Source: an uncultured Chitinophagaceae bacterium (GTDB lineage Bacteria; Bacteroidota; Bacteroidia; Chitinophagales; Chitinophagaceae). Taken from it: DNA of 18,652 nucleotides. The stretch spans positions 1 to 18,652 of the forward strand of contig CAMPGG010000030.1 in the NCBI GenBank assembly GCA_946885335.1, in the 5' to 3' direction. Of this stretch, positions 1 through 9,900 are shown piece after piece. Under the pieces are notes generated by a model. That model saw nothing but the letters and a program-made list of their open reading frames with translations. It had not been told where the DNA came from and made no database searches. The translations under genes and the position numbers were made by a program. Positions within the stretch are counted from its first letter, which is position 1. Each line of letters starts with the position of its first letter.

Positions 1-119
1 CTACCAAGAGATATATTATTGCACCCGTTTTTGTGTCATGAAAAAGACTGACATCTGCTTAATATCAAATTATTTGATCGTAATAAATAATATCTTGTAG
101 CCGAAATCATCATTTCTTC
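1..119. other. Non-coding stretch upstream of the epimerase gene
   Basis: AT-rich, with stop codons in all frames read on the plus strand. A 20-codon ATG frame at 38-100 has no recognisable content and is not called. The closest promoter-like string is ATTATTTG near 69-76, which does not fit TAnnTTTG exactly. No terminator or RNA is evident, and the gene to the left lies outside the window. Confidence 0.5.
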
Positions 120-1118
120 ATGAACATTTTTCATTGTATTGATGCGCATACTTGCGGTAACCCGGTAAGACTTGTTAAAGAAGGCGGTCCAATACTCCAG
201 GGTCGCAACATGAGTGAAAAAAGACAACATTTTTTAAAAGAATTTGACTGGATCCGCAAAGGGTTGATGTTTGAACCCCGTGGGCATGACATGATGAGTG
301 GAAGCATCCTCTATCCTGCACATGATCCTGAAAATGATATAGCCGTTTTATTTATAGAAACGAGCGGTTGCCTGCCTATGTGCGGACATGGAACCATTGG
401 AACCATCACGATCGGAATTGAAAAAGGTTTGATCAAACCGAAAACACCTGGCAAGGTTAGGCTGGAAACCCCTGCAGGTTTAATAGAAATTTCGTATCAA
501 ATGGCTGGGGAAAAAGTTTCATCCGTAAAACTTACCAATGTAGTTTCCTATTTACATTCGTCAGACCTGGTGGCAGATTGCCCGGTGTTAGGTGAATTGA
601 ATATCGATGTTGCTTATGGTGGAAATTTTTATGCTATCGTTGACATACAACCGAATTTTAAAGGTTTGCAAAATTATTCTGCCTCGCAGTTAATTGAATG
701 GGCAAGAGCATTAAGAAAAAATATCAATGCCAAATATTCATTTGAACACCCGGAAGATGCAAGCATCAGGGGCTGTTCGCATATATTATGGACAGGAGAA
801 GTAATGGATGAAACTTCCACTGCAAGGAATGCCGTTTTTTATGGCGACAAAGCCATTGACCGCTCACCATGCGGAACAGGAACCAGTGCACGAATGGCCC
901 AATGGTTTGCAAAAGGCAAATTGAAAAAAGGGGAAGACTTTATTCATGAAAGTATCATTGGCAGCAAGTTTACCGGCAGGATAGAAGAGGTGACTGAAAT
1001 AGGTGGAAAGCCCGCCATCCGGCCATCAATAGAAGGATGGGCAAAAATTTATGGTGAAAACACCATCAGCATCGACCCTGGTGATGATCCATATGCTTTT
1101 GGTTTTAGTGTTCTTTAA
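120..1118 (+). CDS. 4-hydroxyproline 2-epimerase (proline racemase family)
   Basis: A 332-residue protein of the proline racemase family, a usual length for it. It is predicted to invert the alpha carbon of trans-4-hydroxy-L-proline to give cis-4-hydroxy-D-proline in the cytoplasm, the first step of bacterial hydroxyproline catabolism. Both catalytic cysteines are visible: Cys88 in MCGHGTIG and Cys251 in SPCGTGTSA. Family members that are trans-3-hydroxyproline dehydratases lack the first cysteine, so an epimerase or racemase is favoured. The start ATG at 120 is followed at once by the conserved N-terminal strand and DAHTCGNP; no clear Shine-Dalgarno is present. The next gene, a D-amino acid dehydrogenase, starts 26 nt downstream on the same strand, which fits an operon and makes a D-hydroxyproline product sensible. 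Substrate choice (hydroxyproline against proline or another amino acid) is inferred from family and neighbour and is not proven by the sequence. Confidence 0.87.
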   Translation: MNIFHCIDAHTCGNPVRLVKEGGPILQGRNMSEKRQHFLKEFDWIRKGLMFEPRGHDMMSGSILYPAHDPENDIAVLFIETSGCLPMCGHGTIGTITIGIEKGLIKPKTPGKVRLETPAGLIEISYQMAGEKVSSVKLTNVVSYLHSSDLVADCPVLGELNIDVAYGGNFYAIVDIQPNFKGLQNYSASQLIEWARALRKNINAKYSFEHPEDASIRGCSHILWTGEVMDETSTARNAVFYGDKAIDRSPCGTGTSARMAQWFAKGKLKKGEDFIHESIIGSKFTGRIEEVTEIGGKPAIRPSIEGWAKIYGENTISIDPGDDPYAFGFSVL

Positions 1119-1144
1119 TATTGATTTAAAATCTAACAAAAAAA

Positions 1145-2389
1145 ATGAAAATAGTTATTGTCGGTGGTGGTGTTATTGGACTTTGCAGTGCTTATTATTT
1201 GCAAAAAGAAGGACATGAGATTACTATTATCGATAAAGGAAATATTACTGATGGAACATCTTTTGGAAATGCAGGTTATGTTTCCCCCAGTCATTTTATT
1301 CCGCTTGCTTCACCAGGAATGGTTTTAAAAGGATTAAAATGGATGATGAGCAGTTCATCTCCATTTTACATCAAACCAAGGTTAAATGCAGACCTGGCCA
1401 GGTGGAGTTATACTTTCTGGCGCAATGCGAATGAAAAGACCATGAACAGGAATATTCCTCATCTCCATAACATTTTACAACTTAGCAGGGATCTTACCAG
1501 CCAAATAAAGGATGACCTGGGCAACCATTTTCGGATGGAAGAAAAGGGCATCCTGATGTTGTATAAAGAACCGAAAACAGAAAAGCATGAAATTGAACTG
1601 GCAAGAAAAGCAAGAGAATTATCAATTGAAGCACGTGTTTACAGTGCAATCGAAGTCCAGGACCTGGAACCGGAAGTTGAAGTGAATGTAAGGGGAGGTG
1701 TTTTATACCCTGGCGATTGTCATTTGCATCCCGGCGATTTCATGAAAACCCTAAAAGACCACCTGGAAAAAAACAAGGTGGAATTTCGTTTAAACAGCAC
1801 CGTTACAGGTTTTGAAAAATCAGGCGATAAAGTAAATGCGGTTTTGATTGAAGAAGAAAAAATTGATTGTGATGAATTGGTACTTGCTACAGGTTCCTGG
1901 TTACCGCTGGTGAGTTCCCAACTAGGAATCCGGTTGCTTCTGCAGGCAGGTAAGGGTTACAGCATGACCTTTGAAAATGTGCAGCCTAATTTACATTATC
2001 CCGCTATTTTAATTGATAACCGGGTAGCCATGACTCCCTGGGGAAATACCTTGCGTATGGGCGGCACCATGGAGATCAATGAAATTGACAGCGCCCCATT
2101 ACCGCAAAGAGCAAAAGCGATTTTTAATGCGGCGCATAAATATTATCCAAACCTCCCGGTAACTTTCCCAACCGGTAAACAAGCCTGGAGTGGATTGCGA
2201 CCGCTTAGTCCTGATGGATTGCCATATATTGGCCGCCATAGCAAATACAAAAACCTGGTGATTGCAAGCGGGCATGCTATGCTGGGCATGTCGTTGTGCG
2301 CAGCTACGGGTAAACTGGTTGAAGAAATAATTGACAACCAGGAAACAAGCATTGAAATGAAAGCTTTTCATGTTGAAAGATTTGGCTAA
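1145..2389 (+). CDS. FAD-dependent D-amino acid dehydrogenase (DadA-like; probable D-hydroxyproline dehydrogenase)
   Basis: A 414-residue flavoprotein of the DAO/DadA family. The N-terminus begins directly with the dinucleotide-binding beta-alpha-beta motif: GGGVIG at residues 7-12 and the acidic residue ending the second strand in TIID. The C-terminus has the conserved SGLRPLSPDGLPYIG and GHAMLGMSLCAATGK stretches that close the FAD site in DadA-like enzymes. Such enzymes oxidise a D-amino acid to an imino acid and pass electrons to the respiratory chain. Just downstream of a hydroxyproline epimerase, the likely reaction is cis-4-hydroxy-D-proline to 1-pyrroline-4-hydroxy-2-carboxylate. The two genes are 26 nt apart and probably co-transcribed. 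The later pathway enzymes (deaminase, alpha-ketoglutarate semialdehyde dehydrogenase) are not in the window. A general D-amino acid dehydrogenase remains possible. Confidence 0.87.
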   Translation: MKIVIVGGGVIGLCSAYYLQKEGHEITIIDKGNITDGTSFGNAGYVSPSHFIPLASPGMVLKGLKWMMSSSSPFYIKPRLNADLARWSYTFWRNANEKTMNRNIPHLHNILQLSRDLTSQIKDDLGNHFRMEEKGILMLYKEPKTEKHEIELARKARELSIEARVYSAIEVQDLEPEVEVNVRGGVLYPGDCHLHPGDFMKTLKDHLEKNKVEFRLNSTVTGFEKSGDKVNAVLIEEEKIDCDELVLATGSWLPLVSSQLGIRLLLQAGKGYSMTFENVQPNLHYPAILIDNRVAMTPWGNTLRMGGTMEINEIDSAPLPQRAKAIFNAAHKYYPNLPVTFPTGKQAWSGLRPLSPDGLPYIGRHSKYKNLVIASGHAMLGMSLCAATGKLVEEIIDNQETSIEMKAFHVERFG

Positions 2390-2429
2390 TACTTTAACAA
2401 CCCGGCCATTTTTTACATACTCCATTCTT

Positions 2430-2437
2430 TATTTTTG
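2430..2437 (+). promoter_or_regulatory. Candidate Bacteroidota -7 box for bshC
   Basis: TATTTTTG matches TAnnTTTG exactly. Only 8 nt separate it from the bshC ATG, so a transcript from it would have almost no leader. No convincing TTTG-type -33 box lies at the usual distance. An exact match in AT-rich DNA can arise by chance. Confidence 0.4.
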
Positions 2438-2445
2438 CAACTATT

Positions 2446-4047
2446 ATGAATTGTACATCATTCAGAATTCCTTACAGGCAGGCTAATGCATTTTCCAATA
2501 TTGTTTTAGATTATATAGACCGTGCTGAAACGCTTCAACCATTTTATTCAAATACACCATCCATTGCGGGTGTTCAACAACAGATAAAGCAAAGAGAAAA
2601 TGACAGAACAGACCGCCAGGTTTTGGTAAATGTTTTGAATGAACAATACAAAAACATTTCTCCAAATGAAAAAGTAACTAGTAACATCAATAAACTGGCT
2701 GAAGAAAATTGTTTTACCATCACCACTGCACACCAACCCAATTTATTTACGGGGCCTTTGTATTTTATTTATAAGATTTTACATTCCATAAAATTGGCTG
2801 AACATCTTCAGCAATCATTACCAGGCTATTCATTTGTGCCGGTATACTATATGGGATCTGAAGATGCAGACTTTGATGAACTGGGACATTTTTACCTGGA
2901 TGGTGAAAAGAAAGAATGGAACACTAAACAAACCGGCGCATTTGGCCGGATGAAAACAGATAAAGAACTTATTAAGATCATTGAAACACTTGATGGTCAA
3001 TTAGGCATTTTCCCGCACGGTAAAGAGGTTATTCAATTACTATATCATTGTTTCAAAGAAGGGGAAACCATACAACAGGCTACTTTTAAATTTATCGATG
3101 CATTGTTTGGTCAATATGGATTGATTGTTTTAATCGCTGATCATCCTGCATTAAAAAAACAAATGACTGCTATTTTCCGGGATGATCTTTTAAAACAATT
3201 GGCTTCCGACATCGTTGAGAAAACTTCTGCAAAGCTGGATGAAAATTATAAGATCCAGGCCAAACCCAGAGAGATCAATTTATTTTATATGGTGGATGAA
3301 ATACGCAGCCGTATTGAATGGGTCAACGATCATTACGTGGTGCATGGAACCCGCCTTACATTTTCCAAAGATGAAATATTGAATGAACTTGAAATGCATC
3401 CTGAACGTTTTAGTCCGAACGTTATTTTAAGAGCCGTTTTCCAGGAAACCATTTTACCAAATATTGCTTTTATTGGTGGCGGTGGCGAGCTGGCTTACTG
3501 GTTACAATTAAAAGCATTATTCAATCATTACAACGTACCATTTCCTGTATTGGTTTTACGAAATTCATTTTTAATTATTGAAGAAAAATGGAAAAACCTG
3601 GCCCAAAAACTTAACCTGGGCGTGGATGATATCTTTTTGCCGGTTGAAGAAATCATCAATAAAAAAGTTACAGAAGATTCAAAACTCGAATTGTCTTTGA
3701 ATGGTACTTATCAAAAATCAAATGACCTGTATGAAAGTTTAATTAAGCAGGCAGGATCAGTTGATTCAACTTTAATTCAGCATGTTGAAAAATTAAAAAC
3801 GCAGCAATTGGAAAAGTTGAAAGAACTGGAAAAGAAAATGCTGAGAGCTGAAAAAAGAAAATTTGGTGACCAGCAAAGACAAATTGAAAAAATTAAAGAC
3901 CGGTTATTTCCAAAGGACGGATTGCAGGAACGTTATGATAACCTGCTTTATTATTATGCAATGTATGGACCTGAATTCATTCAAAAAATCTACGAACATT
4001 CATTAACGTTAGAGCAGGAGTTTACTGTTCTTGAAATAAAGAATTAG
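2446..4047 (+). CDS. bshC: Bacillithiol biosynthesis cysteine-adding enzyme BshC
   Basis: A 533-residue protein with the family marks of BshC, which adds cysteine to glucosaminyl-malate in the last step of bacillithiol synthesis in the cytoplasm. Visible marks are TTAHQPNLFTGPLYFIYK (residues 93-110), corresponding to the GQQxGLxTGPLYTIYK segment of the Bacillus enzyme; YYMGSEDADFDELGHF (134-149), corresponding to the GEDHDFDEINH segment; and the GGGELAYWLQLK motif in the middle of the chain. Residues about 443-487 form a Lys/Glu-rich helix that fits the C-terminal coiled coil used for dimerisation. Length is normal for the family. The ATG lies 56 nt after the preceding gene and the N-terminus resembles homologues, so the start is accepted. 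BshA and BshB are not in the window. The stop lies only 1 nt from the stop of the convergent lipoprotein gene. Confidence 0.92.
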   Translation: MNCTSFRIPYRQANAFSNIVLDYIDRAETLQPFYSNTPSIAGVQQQIKQRENDRTDRQVLVNVLNEQYKNISPNEKVTSNINKLAEENCFTITTAHQPNLFTGPLYFIYKILHSIKLAEHLQQSLPGYSFVPVYYMGSEDADFDELGHFYLDGEKKEWNTKQTGAFGRMKTDKELIKIIETLDGQLGIFPHGKEVIQLLYHCFKEGETIQQATFKFIDALFGQYGLIVLIADHPALKKQMTAIFRDDLLKQLASDIVEKTSAKLDENYKIQAKPREINLFYMVDEIRSRIEWVNDHYVVHGTRLTFSKDEILNELEMHPERFSPNVILRAVFQETILPNIAFIGGGGELAYWLQLKALFNHYNVPFPVLVLRNSFLIIEEKWKNLAQKLNLGVDDIFLPVEEIINKKVTEDSKLELSLNGTYQKSNDLYESLIKQAGSVDSTLIQHVEKLKTQQLEKLKELEKKMLRAEKRKFGDQQRQIEKIKDRLFPKDGLQERYDNLLYYYAMYGPEFIQKIYEHSLTLEQEFTVLEIKN

Positions 4048-4048
4048 T

Positions 4049-4996
4049 TTATTTTTTTTGAATCAATAATTTAAAAAGACCGGTTTCTCCATTATCATTA
4101 TCCGCTACCAATACCACTTCCAATATTTTGTTGGTTTCATGCGTGATACTTACTGATTCAATCTTTTGACCTATAAAACGTTTATCGATCTTTACCAAAT
4201 CTATCACCTGGTTGGGATTCATACCCATGAATCTTCTTTTGGATGAAATATCTTCCACTATCCACAAATAGCTTTTGCCTATTTCGCCATCTTTGTAACT
4301 GCTTTCTGTATTTTCTGTGGAAACCGTTAATAGTAACCGGTCACTCATCCCTGAATAACACAGTCCGGAAATACCGGTGAAAGCAGCAGTTGAATCCATG
4401 TTTACACCAATTGTTGCAATCCTGAATTCGGCATCCTGCTGATCTTCAAAAAAGTCATTGGATGTAAATACGAGGTGATTTTTACGGTTATTATTATGCC
4501 CCCTGTTGGAAAGAATTAAACCCCATGGTGTAGAAGCAGCGCCTTCAATATTTATTTCGCTTATGCCTGCACGTTTAAGCCGTTGATGAAAAACTGACAA
4601 GGGATAGATGGTCTTTTGATTGGAATCCACATTTAATACAATCATGGAATCACGGTAAGGACTAAGCGATCCCGACCCAACCAGGAATAAATTATTTCGC
4701 GATCCAAATAAAAAAGTTGTGGCTTCAATATCCGGTTTGATATCCTTAGAGATTCTTTTTCCTGTATGCGTAGATAAAATAACACTGTCAGTGGCTTTCC
4801 AGTTTTTATCAAGCTTCAGGAGGTAATTAGCATCATCACCTGCTAAATAATAAAAATCTCTTTTAAATTCAATGGCAGAACCAGAAGGGAAATGGCTAAG
4901 CCGGGTATAGTCTGTTAGGGTATATTTTTCATTGCAGGCGCCTAAGAAGAGCAGGCAGCACAAAGCAATCAACCAGTAATTTTTATTATTGATCAT
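4049..4996 (-). CDS. Lipoprotein of unknown function, probable beta-propeller
   Basis: From the ATG at 4996 this encodes 315 residues. A longer frame opens at 5017 and would add seven residues; the inner start gives a compact lipoprotein signal peptide with lipobox LGAC and Cys21 as the likely lipidation site, so export to an outer or inner membrane surface is expected. The mature part is rich in short strands with repeated patterns such as [25 protein letters not shown] and ILEVVLVAD. This suggests a beta-propeller related to the family of Bacteroidota proteins that display IEG-type repeats (DUF6929-like). That assignment is from memory of the pattern and is weak. No catalytic residues are recognised. 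The ATG overlaps the end of purE by 11 nt (ATGATCAATAA), which suggests translational coupling to purE, although no functional tie to purine synthesis is evident. It ends tail to tail with bshC, 1 nt apart. Confidence 0.75.
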   Translation of the reverse strand: MINNKNYWLIALCCLLFLGACNEKYTLTDYTRLSHFPSGSAIEFKRDFYYLAGDDANYLLKLDKNWKATDSVILSTHTGKRISKDIKPDIEATTFLFGSRNNLFLVGSGSLSPYRDSMIVLNVDSNQKTIYPLSVFHQRLKRAGISEINIEGAASTPWGLILSNRGHNNNRKNHLVFTSNDFFEDQQDAEFRIATIGVNMDSTAAFTGISGLCYSGMSDRLLLTVSTENTESSYKDGEIGKSYLWIVEDISSKRRFMGMNPNQVIDLVKIDKRFIGQKIESVSITHETNKILEVVLVADNDNGETGLFKLLIQKK

Positions 4997-5531
4997 AGAA
5001 ATTATCCAGTCCTTCATGCTTAAGTTTTTGCACTTTTTTCAAAACTTCTTCCTGCATGTTTAATTTGTAATCAACTAATTTTTGAGATACGGCTTCATCA
5101 AATGTGCCAATGATTTCAGCAGCCAATAAACCAGCGTTTTTGGCGCCATTTAAAGCAACGGTAGCGACTGGCACTCCATTGGGCATTTGCAAAATCGATA
5201 AAACAGAATCCCATCCATCAATGGAATTAGAAGATTTTATAGGCACCCCAATTACGGGTAGTGTTGTTATAGAAGCAACCATGCCTGGTAAATGCGCGGC
5301 GCCACCGGCACCTGCAATGATCACCTTCAAACCCCTGTCTTTTGCCTGTTGCGCATATTCAACCATCCGCAAGGGTGTGCGATGAGCTGAAACGACTGTA
5401 ACTTCTGCTGGTATCCCAAATTCATTTAAAATATCTGCAGCCGATTTCATTATTTCCAGGTCGCTGTCACTGCCCATAATAATGCCAACTAAAACTTTCG
5501 ATTGATTTTTTGATTTGGTTGATTGCGCCAT
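4986..5531 (-). CDS. purE: N5-carboxyaminoimidazole ribonucleotide mutase PurE (class I)
   Basis: PurE converts N5-CAIR to CAIR in de novo purine synthesis. With the ATG at 5531 the protein has 181 residues. A longer frame begins with TTG at 5543, but the ATG places the N-terminus a normal distance before the first strand. Conserved class I elements are GSDSD (20-24), which binds the phosphate and ribose, SAHRTP (48-53) with the active-site histidine, and [12 protein letters not shown] (73-84). A class I enzyme needs PurK, and purK lies in this window on the same strand but 5.8 kb upstream, beyond the efflux operon. A promoter-like TATTTTTG box at 5597-5604 lies between the channel gene and purE, so purE probably has its own transcript. 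The following lipoprotein gene overlaps its end by 11 nt. Confidence 0.95.
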   Translation of the reverse strand: MAQSTKSKNQSKVLVGIIMGSDSDLEIMKSAADILNEFGIPAEVTVVSAHRTPLRMVEYAQQAKDRGLKVIIAGAGGAAHLPGMVASITTLPVIGVPIKSSNSIDGWDSVLSILQMPNGVPVATVALNGAKNAGLLAAEIIGTFDEAVSQKLVDYKLNMQEEVLKKVQKLKHEGLDNFYDQ

Positions 5532-5596
5532 CCGTTCGATCAATTTATGTGGTGAAATAAGGGGTGAAAAGAAAAATTAGGATTATCACAGAATAT

Positions 5597-5604
5597 CAAA
5601 AATA
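5597..5604 (-). promoter_or_regulatory. Candidate Bacteroidota -7 box for purE
   Basis: On the minus strand TATTTTTG fits TAnnTTTG. A TTTG lies 22 nt upstream of it (plus-strand 5627-5630), close to the spacing expected of a -33 box and just before the stop of the channel gene. The leader would be about 60 nt. This separates purE from the efflux operon. Confidence 0.45.
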
Positions 5605-5631
5605 GCGACAATCAATGAACCTTACACAAAA

Positions 5632-6966
5632 CTACCTGACGAGATCGCCTTTCAGCCTGAGTAATTCTGTTTCCGCAAGTTTGGTGTTGTAACGCGTTGC
5701 GATAACCCGGTTATAGGCATTTTCCAAATCACGCTGGGCTTCTCTTAATTCCAGGAATGTAGAAACTCCAAGCCGGTAACGTTCCATGATGATACTGGCA
5801 TTTTCTCTTGCCAGTTCAATATTATTTTCTTCTATTTCAAGTGCTTTCTTCTGGAATTCATAATCTTTAAATGATTGCATAACGGCAAGGTTCACCTGAG
5901 AACGCTGTTGCTGGTAAATGATCTCGTTATAATCTATATCCAGTTGTGCCTGTTTCATCAGCCGTCGGGTATTTAAATTATTCAGAATAGGGATGCTTGC
6001 GGTAAACCCATAATTTAATCCGGCATTCTGGTTAAATAAAGGTGCAAATGGATTTACTGTCGTTTTATTGTCTGTCTTTGAAAAATTATACGCTGAATTA
6101 AAAGATACGATGGGCAAACGTTCAGCCTTTCTTTCTTCCAGTGTTAATTTGGCAATTTCAATATTTTTTCGGGCAATCAATAATTCTGCATTGGACATTT
6201 CAGCGCCGGAAACAATATCTCCCAGTATAATATTTTTATCAACCGGGATGCTGTCACTCACTTCGTAAGTAGCTGCAGGTTCAACATTCATTAACTGGTT
6301 CAGGGCATCTTTCAACTGGTCGATCAGCGTGATTTGCCGTAGCTGGTTTGTTTTTAAGGTATTTAAATCTATGGAACCTTGTAATACTTCCGGCTTGGCA
6401 CCAACACCAATTTCTAACCTGCGCTGTGAAAGTTTGACCTGTTCTTCCATAACAGACATCTGTTCTTCAAAGGCTACCAGTTGTTGTTTTTGCCGAACAA
6501 TATCATAATAGGTATTGATAACCGCGGCCACGGTATTAATGACCTGGCGCTTTAATCCCAATTCACCCAAACGGGCTAATTCTTCAATCCGATCGCGGGT
6601 TGCAAACATTTTCAATCCATCGAATAAAGTCCAGTTCAGGTTTAAGGAAGAATTGATATTACTTGACCGAACACCGTTTTGTTCTCTTTTAGTGCCATCC
6701 GCAAAATTTTGTTTCTGGTTATTGTTATTCCAGGTGGCGCCTGCTCCAGCATTCAATCGGGGCAAAAATGCTGCGTAAGTATATGAAGCATCCAGTGCGG
6801 CAGATGCGGAATCATTTTGTGCCAGCTGGATCTCGTAATTGTTTTGCAATGCTGTTCCGATAGCCTGCTCAATAGTCAATAATTGTTGTGCATCGGACAC
6901 CTGCGTAAACAAACCTAACAGGCATGCACAAACAATTTTAATACGGAACTGAACGGTCCTAAACAT
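5632..6966 (-). CDS. TolC-family outer membrane efflux channel
   Basis: From the ATG at 6966 this is a 444-residue outer membrane efflux protein. The frame is open to 7026, but the inner ATG overlaps the pump stop codon by 8 nt (ATGTTTAG) and gives a clean signal peptide: basic start, hydrophobic core with ACLLGLF, and a likely cut after SDA at residue 26, before QQLLTIEQAI. Starts at 6984 or 6993 are also possible. The mature chain shows the two-fold alpha-helical repeat of the family, beginning with LTIEQAIGTALQNNYEIQLA and ending with LGVSTFLELREAQRDLENAYNRVIATRYNTKLAETELLRLKG. It should form a trimeric exit duct for the RND pump and adaptor encoded just upstream in the same operon. The substrate cannot be read from sequence. 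Confidence 0.9.
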   Translation of the reverse strand: MFRTVQFRIKIVCACLLGLFTQVSDAQQLLTIEQAIGTALQNNYEIQLAQNDSASAALDASYTYAAFLPRLNAGAGATWNNNNQKQNFADGTKREQNGVRSSNINSSLNLNWTLFDGLKMFATRDRIEELARLGELGLKRQVINTVAAVINTYYDIVRQKQQLVAFEEQMSVMEEQVKLSQRRLEIGVGAKPEVLQGSIDLNTLKTNQLRQITLIDQLKDALNQLMNVEPAATYEVSDSIPVDKNIILGDIVSGAEMSNAELLIARKNIEIAKLTLEERKAERLPIVSFNSAYNFSKTDNKTTVNPFAPLFNQNAGLNYGFTASIPILNNLNTRRLMKQAQLDIDYNEIIYQQQRSQVNLAVMQSFKDYEFQKKALEIEENNIELARENASIIMERYRLGVSTFLELREAQRDLENAYNRVIATRYNTKLAETELLRLKGDLVR

Positions 6967-9900
6967 GTTCAACCAATTTTTCATTTTTTTCATCAATGAA
7001 AGCTTCAGGAATATTATCCAGTTCACTTCTTTTTTTGTTAGATGACAGATAAGAATATATAACAGGGATAACGTACAATGTCAAAACCAATGAGAATAAC
7101 AAGCCACCCACAATAACAATGCCCAATGGTATACGACTGGTTGCCGCGGCTCCCAATGATAATGCAAGTGGTAAGGCGCCGAAACTCATGGTCAATGTCG
7201 TCATCAGGATGGGTCGCAAACGTTGTACAGCGGAATATACTGCGGCATCTGTTCTTGCCATTCCTTTAATTCTTTGCTGGTTTGCAAATTCCACGATCAG
7301 GATACCATTCTTGGTCACTAAACCTATCAGCATGATCATCCCGATCTGTGAAAATATATTGATCGTATGCCCAAATATCCAAAGTGTTAATACCGCACCG
7401 GCAATAGCCAGTGGCACGGTGATCATAATGATAAACGGATCTACAAAACTTTCAAACTGTGCCGCCAAAATTAAAAACACCAAACCCAATGCAAGTATCA
7501 ATGCAAAACTGGTGTTGCTTGAACTGTCTGCAAAATCCCTGGAAGCACCTGATAATTGAGTGGCAAAAGTTTCATCCAGTAAACCATCAGAAATTCTTTG
7601 CATTTCAGCAATGCCATCTCCGATCGTTTTTCCTGGTGCAAGACCAGCAGACACTGTTGCTGATTTATACCTGTTGAAATGATAAATAGTAGGAGGGGCC
7701 GTTTGTTCGCTAAAAGTAACTACGTTATCCAGGCTGATCATTTCACCGGCATTATTGCGTACATAAATACTTCGCAAATCAGTAGGATCATCTCTTTCTG
7801 ATCTTGCAACCTGGCCCATTACCTGGTATTGTTTTCCTTCTTTGGTAAAATAGCCAAACCGGCGGTTACTTAATGCCAGTTGAAGTGTTGAAGCGATATC
7901 TTCAACTGCAATACCTAATTCACTTGCTTTTAACCGATTGATATCTATTTGTAATTCAGGTTTATTAAATTTTAGATCTGCATCTACACTTTGAAATACA
8001 GGACTGTTATTTGCTTCGTCCAAAAATTTAGGCAACACTTCCCTGATCTTTTCAAAATCATTATTCTGAATTACGAATGCAACCGGTAAACCACCCCGGC
8101 GACTAACGGAGATGGTTTGATCTTCAATAGCAAAAGCCCGTCCCTGGTTATATTTTGGCAGGTTTCGGTTAACCATGCTTACAATTTCTTTTTGCGATCG
8201 TTCCCGCAGTTCCGGATCAACCAAACGTACCCGGACAAAACCTGAATTGGCAGAACCTGAACCTGTAAATCCCGGAGAGGTTACACTAAGCACAGAATTT
8301 TTTTCAGGAATAGAATCCATCATCAGTTTATTGAGGCTGTCAATATAACTGTCCATTGCATAGAAAGAAGTTCCTTCAGGTGCGGTAACGGAAAGTCTGA
8401 ACTGGCTGCGATCTTCCATGGGAGCCAATTCAGATTGAAGACTTCCACCAATAAAATAAATAATTCCGAAACAGGCTGCCACAATGATCACTGCGATCCA
8501 CCGCACCTTCATAAATTTCTGCAAGCTGTTTCTGTATGAATTTTCCATCCATACAAAAAAAGGTTCTGTCTTTCTATAAAACCAGGAATGTTTATGAGAT
8601 TTCTTAGCTACATATACGTTCAGTACCGGTGTAAGTGTCAATGAAACAAAAGCGGAAATCAACACGGCACCCGCCACCACGATACCAAATTCCCGGAATA
8701 ATCTTCCTACAAATCCTTCTAAAAATATGATGGGTAAAAAAACCACTGCAAGGGTTATGGATGTGGCTATAACCGCGAAGTAGATCTCCTTGGATCCGTC
8801 CCGGGCAGCCTGCCATTTGTTCATTCCCCTTTCAATCTTTTTATAAATATTTTCCGTTACAACGATACCATCATCCACCACCAGGCCGGTGGCCAATACA
8901 ATGGCCAGCAGGGTTAATACATTGATGGTAAATCCAGCCACATACATAATAAAAAATGCTCCAATCAAACAAACAGGAATATCAATCAGTGGACGAAGTG
9001 CGATCAGCCACTCCCTGAAAAACAAAAAGATTACCAGTACAACCAATACCAATGCAATGATCAGGGTTTCTTCAACTTCCGCAATGGAGCGTTTGATAAA
9101 CTTCGTTTGATCCATTGCGATATCCAGGCGGATATCCTCCGGAACTTCGGTTTTTAATTGTTCAAATCTTTTATAAAATTCCTCTGAAATGGAAACATAG
9201 TTAGAACCCGGCAACGGTACAATGGCAATGGCGATCATGGGCGTACCACTTTCTTTCAAAATAGTTTCTTCATTTTCGGGGCCCAAAACAGCTTCACCAA
9301 TGTCTTTTATCCGTACAGTACTTCCACCTTCATTTTTAATAATGATATTGTTGAATTCTTCTTCCGTATTTAAACGACCGAATGTCCGCACGGTCAGGTC
9401 AGTGGTTTCACCAGTGATTTTCCCTGATGGCAATTCCACATTTTCCCGTTGAAGTGCGGCTTGAACATCAGCGGGAGTTAATTGATAGGCCGTCAGTTTT
9501 GCAGGATCAAACCAAATACGCATAGCATATTTCTTTTCACCCCAAATCTGCACACCACTAACACCGGGAATAGTTTGTAATCTTTCAACCAAAACATTGG
9601 TTGCATATTCAGTGATCTGTAATTGGTTCCTGGTATTACTCTGGATCGTCATGGAAATGATGGACTCCGCACTGGCATCTGCTTTAGATACAACAGGTGG
9701 TGCTTCCAAATCATCGGGTAAGGAACGGGAAGCCTGCGATACTTTATCACGTACATCATTAGCCGCAGCTTCAAGATCTACACTCAAATCAAATTCAACA
9801 TTTATTCGGCTGGATCCGGAACTGCTTGAAGAAGTAATATTCCTGATACCGGCAATTCCATTAACTGCTTTCTCCAGCGGTTCGGTGATCTGCGATTCGA

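Noticed and set aside
38..100. 20-codon frame upstream of the epimerase
   Set aside because: Too short, no recognisable content and no supporting signal.
4028..4075. Possible terminator between the convergent bshC and lipoprotein genes
   Set aside because: There is a T-rich run, but no inverted repeat next to it could be found.
5532..5543. TTG start giving purE four more residues
   Set aside because: An ATG at 5531 is in frame and leaves a normal N-terminus before the first conserved strand.
6967..7026. Longer start for the TolC-like gene with a 68-nt overlap into the pump gene
   Set aside because: The extra 20 residues would push the signal peptide away from the N-terminus; the ATG at 6966 gives a standard signal and an 8-nt stop/start overlap.
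7119..7559. 146-codon plus-strand frame inside the pump gene
   Set aside because: It is antisense to a well-conserved RND coding region and has no family features; it is a shadow of the real gene.
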